Shown here one piece after another: positions 62,573 through 64,000 of a stretch of 64,000 nucleotides of DNA. Position 1 is the first letter of the stretch. Every line of letters starts with the position of its first letter. A model generated the notes under the pieces. It saw only the letters and a list, made by a program, of their open reading frames with translations. It did no database searches and was not told where the DNA came from. Position numbers and translations under genes: made by a program. The DNA is from Pictodentalium vernedei (taxonomy: Eukaryota; Mollusca; Scaphopoda; Dentaliida; Dentaliidae): positions 667,820,753 through 667,884,752 of the forward strand of contig CM062296.1 in NCBI GenBank assembly GCA_031216915.1, given 5' to 3'.

Positions 62573-63310
62573 CTGAAAAAACAAATTAAAGAAGGGCATA
62601 ATAAGCATAGTAAAACAACATACATCCATTCCAGGTCCCAGGCATATACTATAAGGGCAACAAAGGACATAACAATATAAAATATAAGTACTATGGAGTC
62701 CACTTAATTGTGTATCTTTTAATTGAACAAACTCTGTTAATTGTATATAACTTACAAACACAAAACCATTTACCACATCTTCAGAAGAAATTTGACCCGT
62801 TAAATGCCTATACTCATAGGGTACAGAGTACACTCCTGTTAACTGAATAAAAATTCTTGTAATCTGTCAAGGAATTAAACCGACATCCACCAAACTCCCC
62901 ATATTTACAGTCATTTTTGGTCCTAATATATCCAATATAGGCACTTAATCTATTATAGGTCTATAAGTCTTGTGAATTTGAAGGTTAGGCCTAAAAAAGT
63001 TAAGATCTGTTTCTCAGGCCCTCTGCTTGGTCCTTTTGGCACTGCATGTTCTCTTCTTATAAGCAATGCAAACTTAAAAAAATAAACATTAAACGGTCTA
63101 TGTCTAATATTTTTCCCAAGTTAATAAAATTGAAAAATTTGTCCCATGAGTACAAGGCTTGGCAATACTTTAGCACTGCAAAGTCTTCTTGTACCCAATG
63201 AACGAAATACACCACCACCCATGCTATGAGGCCTAAAACATAAAACCAAGAACATGAACTTTTGATGGCCAAGAAATAATTACAAAAATAAAACCTAAAA
63301 TAAACCAGAA
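62573..63310. repeat. Repeat M (copy 3) and element P (copy 4) upstream of the first visible exon
   Basis: M occupies about 62690-62965: TTAATTGAACAAACTCTGTT, CCATTTACCACATCTTCAG, GACCCGTTAAATGCC, GGTCCTAATATATCCAATAT. It is cut before its core. P runs from GGCCTAAAAAAGTTAAGATC (62988) through GCAATACTTTAGCACTGC to AAATAAAACCTAAAATAAAC (63300), where family L-like sequence takes over. Confidence 0.55.
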
Positions 63311-64000
63311 GCTCAAGTGAGCCTAAAACACTCATATAGCTCAAATTGTCAAAACAGATGAGTGTATCAGCATGTGATCAGCAGCAAGAGCATTTTTTTT
63401 GATTTGCAATGACACAACCAAAGGCAACTTTTTTGGCCATTCATATCTGCTAGTCCTAGGAAAGCTTCCAAGCAAACTCTGTTCTGTGAAGTATTAAAAA
63501 ACAACAACCGAAAGAAATTTTTGTTTTGTTTTAAACATCTGTGTTCTCTCTAGCGCCCCCCCCCCCCCCTCCCCCAATTTAAAAAAAAAAAAAAAACAAG
63601 AACAAACAAGCGAATCGATTTGAACAAACTTGAATTCAACACCCCTAGGGATGTTACATACCAAATATGAAAGGATTCTCACTGGTGGATCTGAAGAAGA
63701 ATTTTCAAGAACTTTTCTCATATTTAAGTTAAAATTTGGGCTTCAATAAAAGCCCAAATATTAAGCCAAGGACCTGATTTGAACAACCTTCAATCTAACC
63801 CTCCCAGAGGTGTTGTAAACCAAATATCAAAAGAATCTGACTGCTGGATCTAAAGGAGATGATTTTAAATGATAATTCCCCATAATGCACTAAGTAAATA
63901 TTTTGGCTCCCTTGGGGAACCCAAATATTAACCCAGGAACTCGATTTGAACAAATATGAACCTTACACCTCTAGAGATGTCACATACTAAATATGAAAGG
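63311..64000 (+). repeat. Family L-like repeat continuing beyond the window
   Basis: GAAGCTCAAGTGAGCCTAAA with ACTCATATAGCTCAAATTG looks like a 5' end. Body units follow with TTTGAACAAACTTGAATTCA, CATACCAAATATGAAAGGAT and GGTGGATCTGAAGAAGAA. A C-tract then A-tract (63556-63596) interrupts it. No exon is visible. Confidence 0.5.

Overview
This is a eukaryotic, AT-rich, intron-dominated window, most likely from a bivalve mollusc or a close marine or freshwater invertebrate relative. The reasons are tRNA- and 5S-headed SINEs with a CTTGGGCAAGGCACTT body, ACGG/ACAG microsatellites inside short hairpin-ended repeats (the pearl/Helentron type described from bivalves), and a DIRS-type retrotransposon. 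The taxon is inferred from repeat style only.

One host gene appears to span almost the whole window on the minus strand. Five short exons (62572-62493, 54745-54697, 46476-46182, 4345-4218, 1820-1783) have good splice sites, and every junction agrees in reading phase (0, 1, 2, 1). The encoded segment runs from a charged region through an acidic, Ser/Pro-rich linker to what looks like the first helix of an ankyrin repeat. I do not recognise the protein. Its introns (about 2.4, 41.8, 8.2 and 7.7 kb) hold everything else.

The largest insertion is a nearly intact 6.5-kb DIRS-type retrotransposon (18248-24786, minus strand). It has Gag, RT/RNase H and tyrosine recombinase frames, 244-bp inverted terminal repeats and an internal complementary region that reproduces the circle junction around a central TTT. 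A 1.9-kb internally deleted sister copy lies at 33584-35488, and an older truncated copy at 38817-40056. Other transposons are a dead Tc1/mariner transposase (15061-15974) inside a possible hAT-like element (13908-16896), a 165-bp hAT-type MITE with an 8-bp duplication (41290-41454), and at least ten TTAA-flanked palindromic MITEs of two subfamilies sharing the same ends and the same GAGCTC core.

Most remaining intron sequence belongs to about six sequence-unrelated families with one shared design: a small 5' hairpin, a short box complementary to the 3' end, a tandem-repeat body, a GACGGACAGAC-rich stretch, a GTGAT box and a terminal hairpin ending in GAGCTAAAA or GGGGTATAA. This fits non-autonomous Helentron-like (HINE/pearl) elements. 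They nest several deep; one site is array G containing array H containing the deleted DIRS copy.

The most notable observations are the common design of the hairpin-ended families, the DIRS target and circle-junction logic that can be read directly from an interrupted tandem repeat, triplication of the 3' splice site of the 46182-46476 exon, and SINEs that share one body but carry either a tRNA or a 5S rRNA head. I found no bacterial genes, CRISPR arrays or functional tRNA or rRNA genes.
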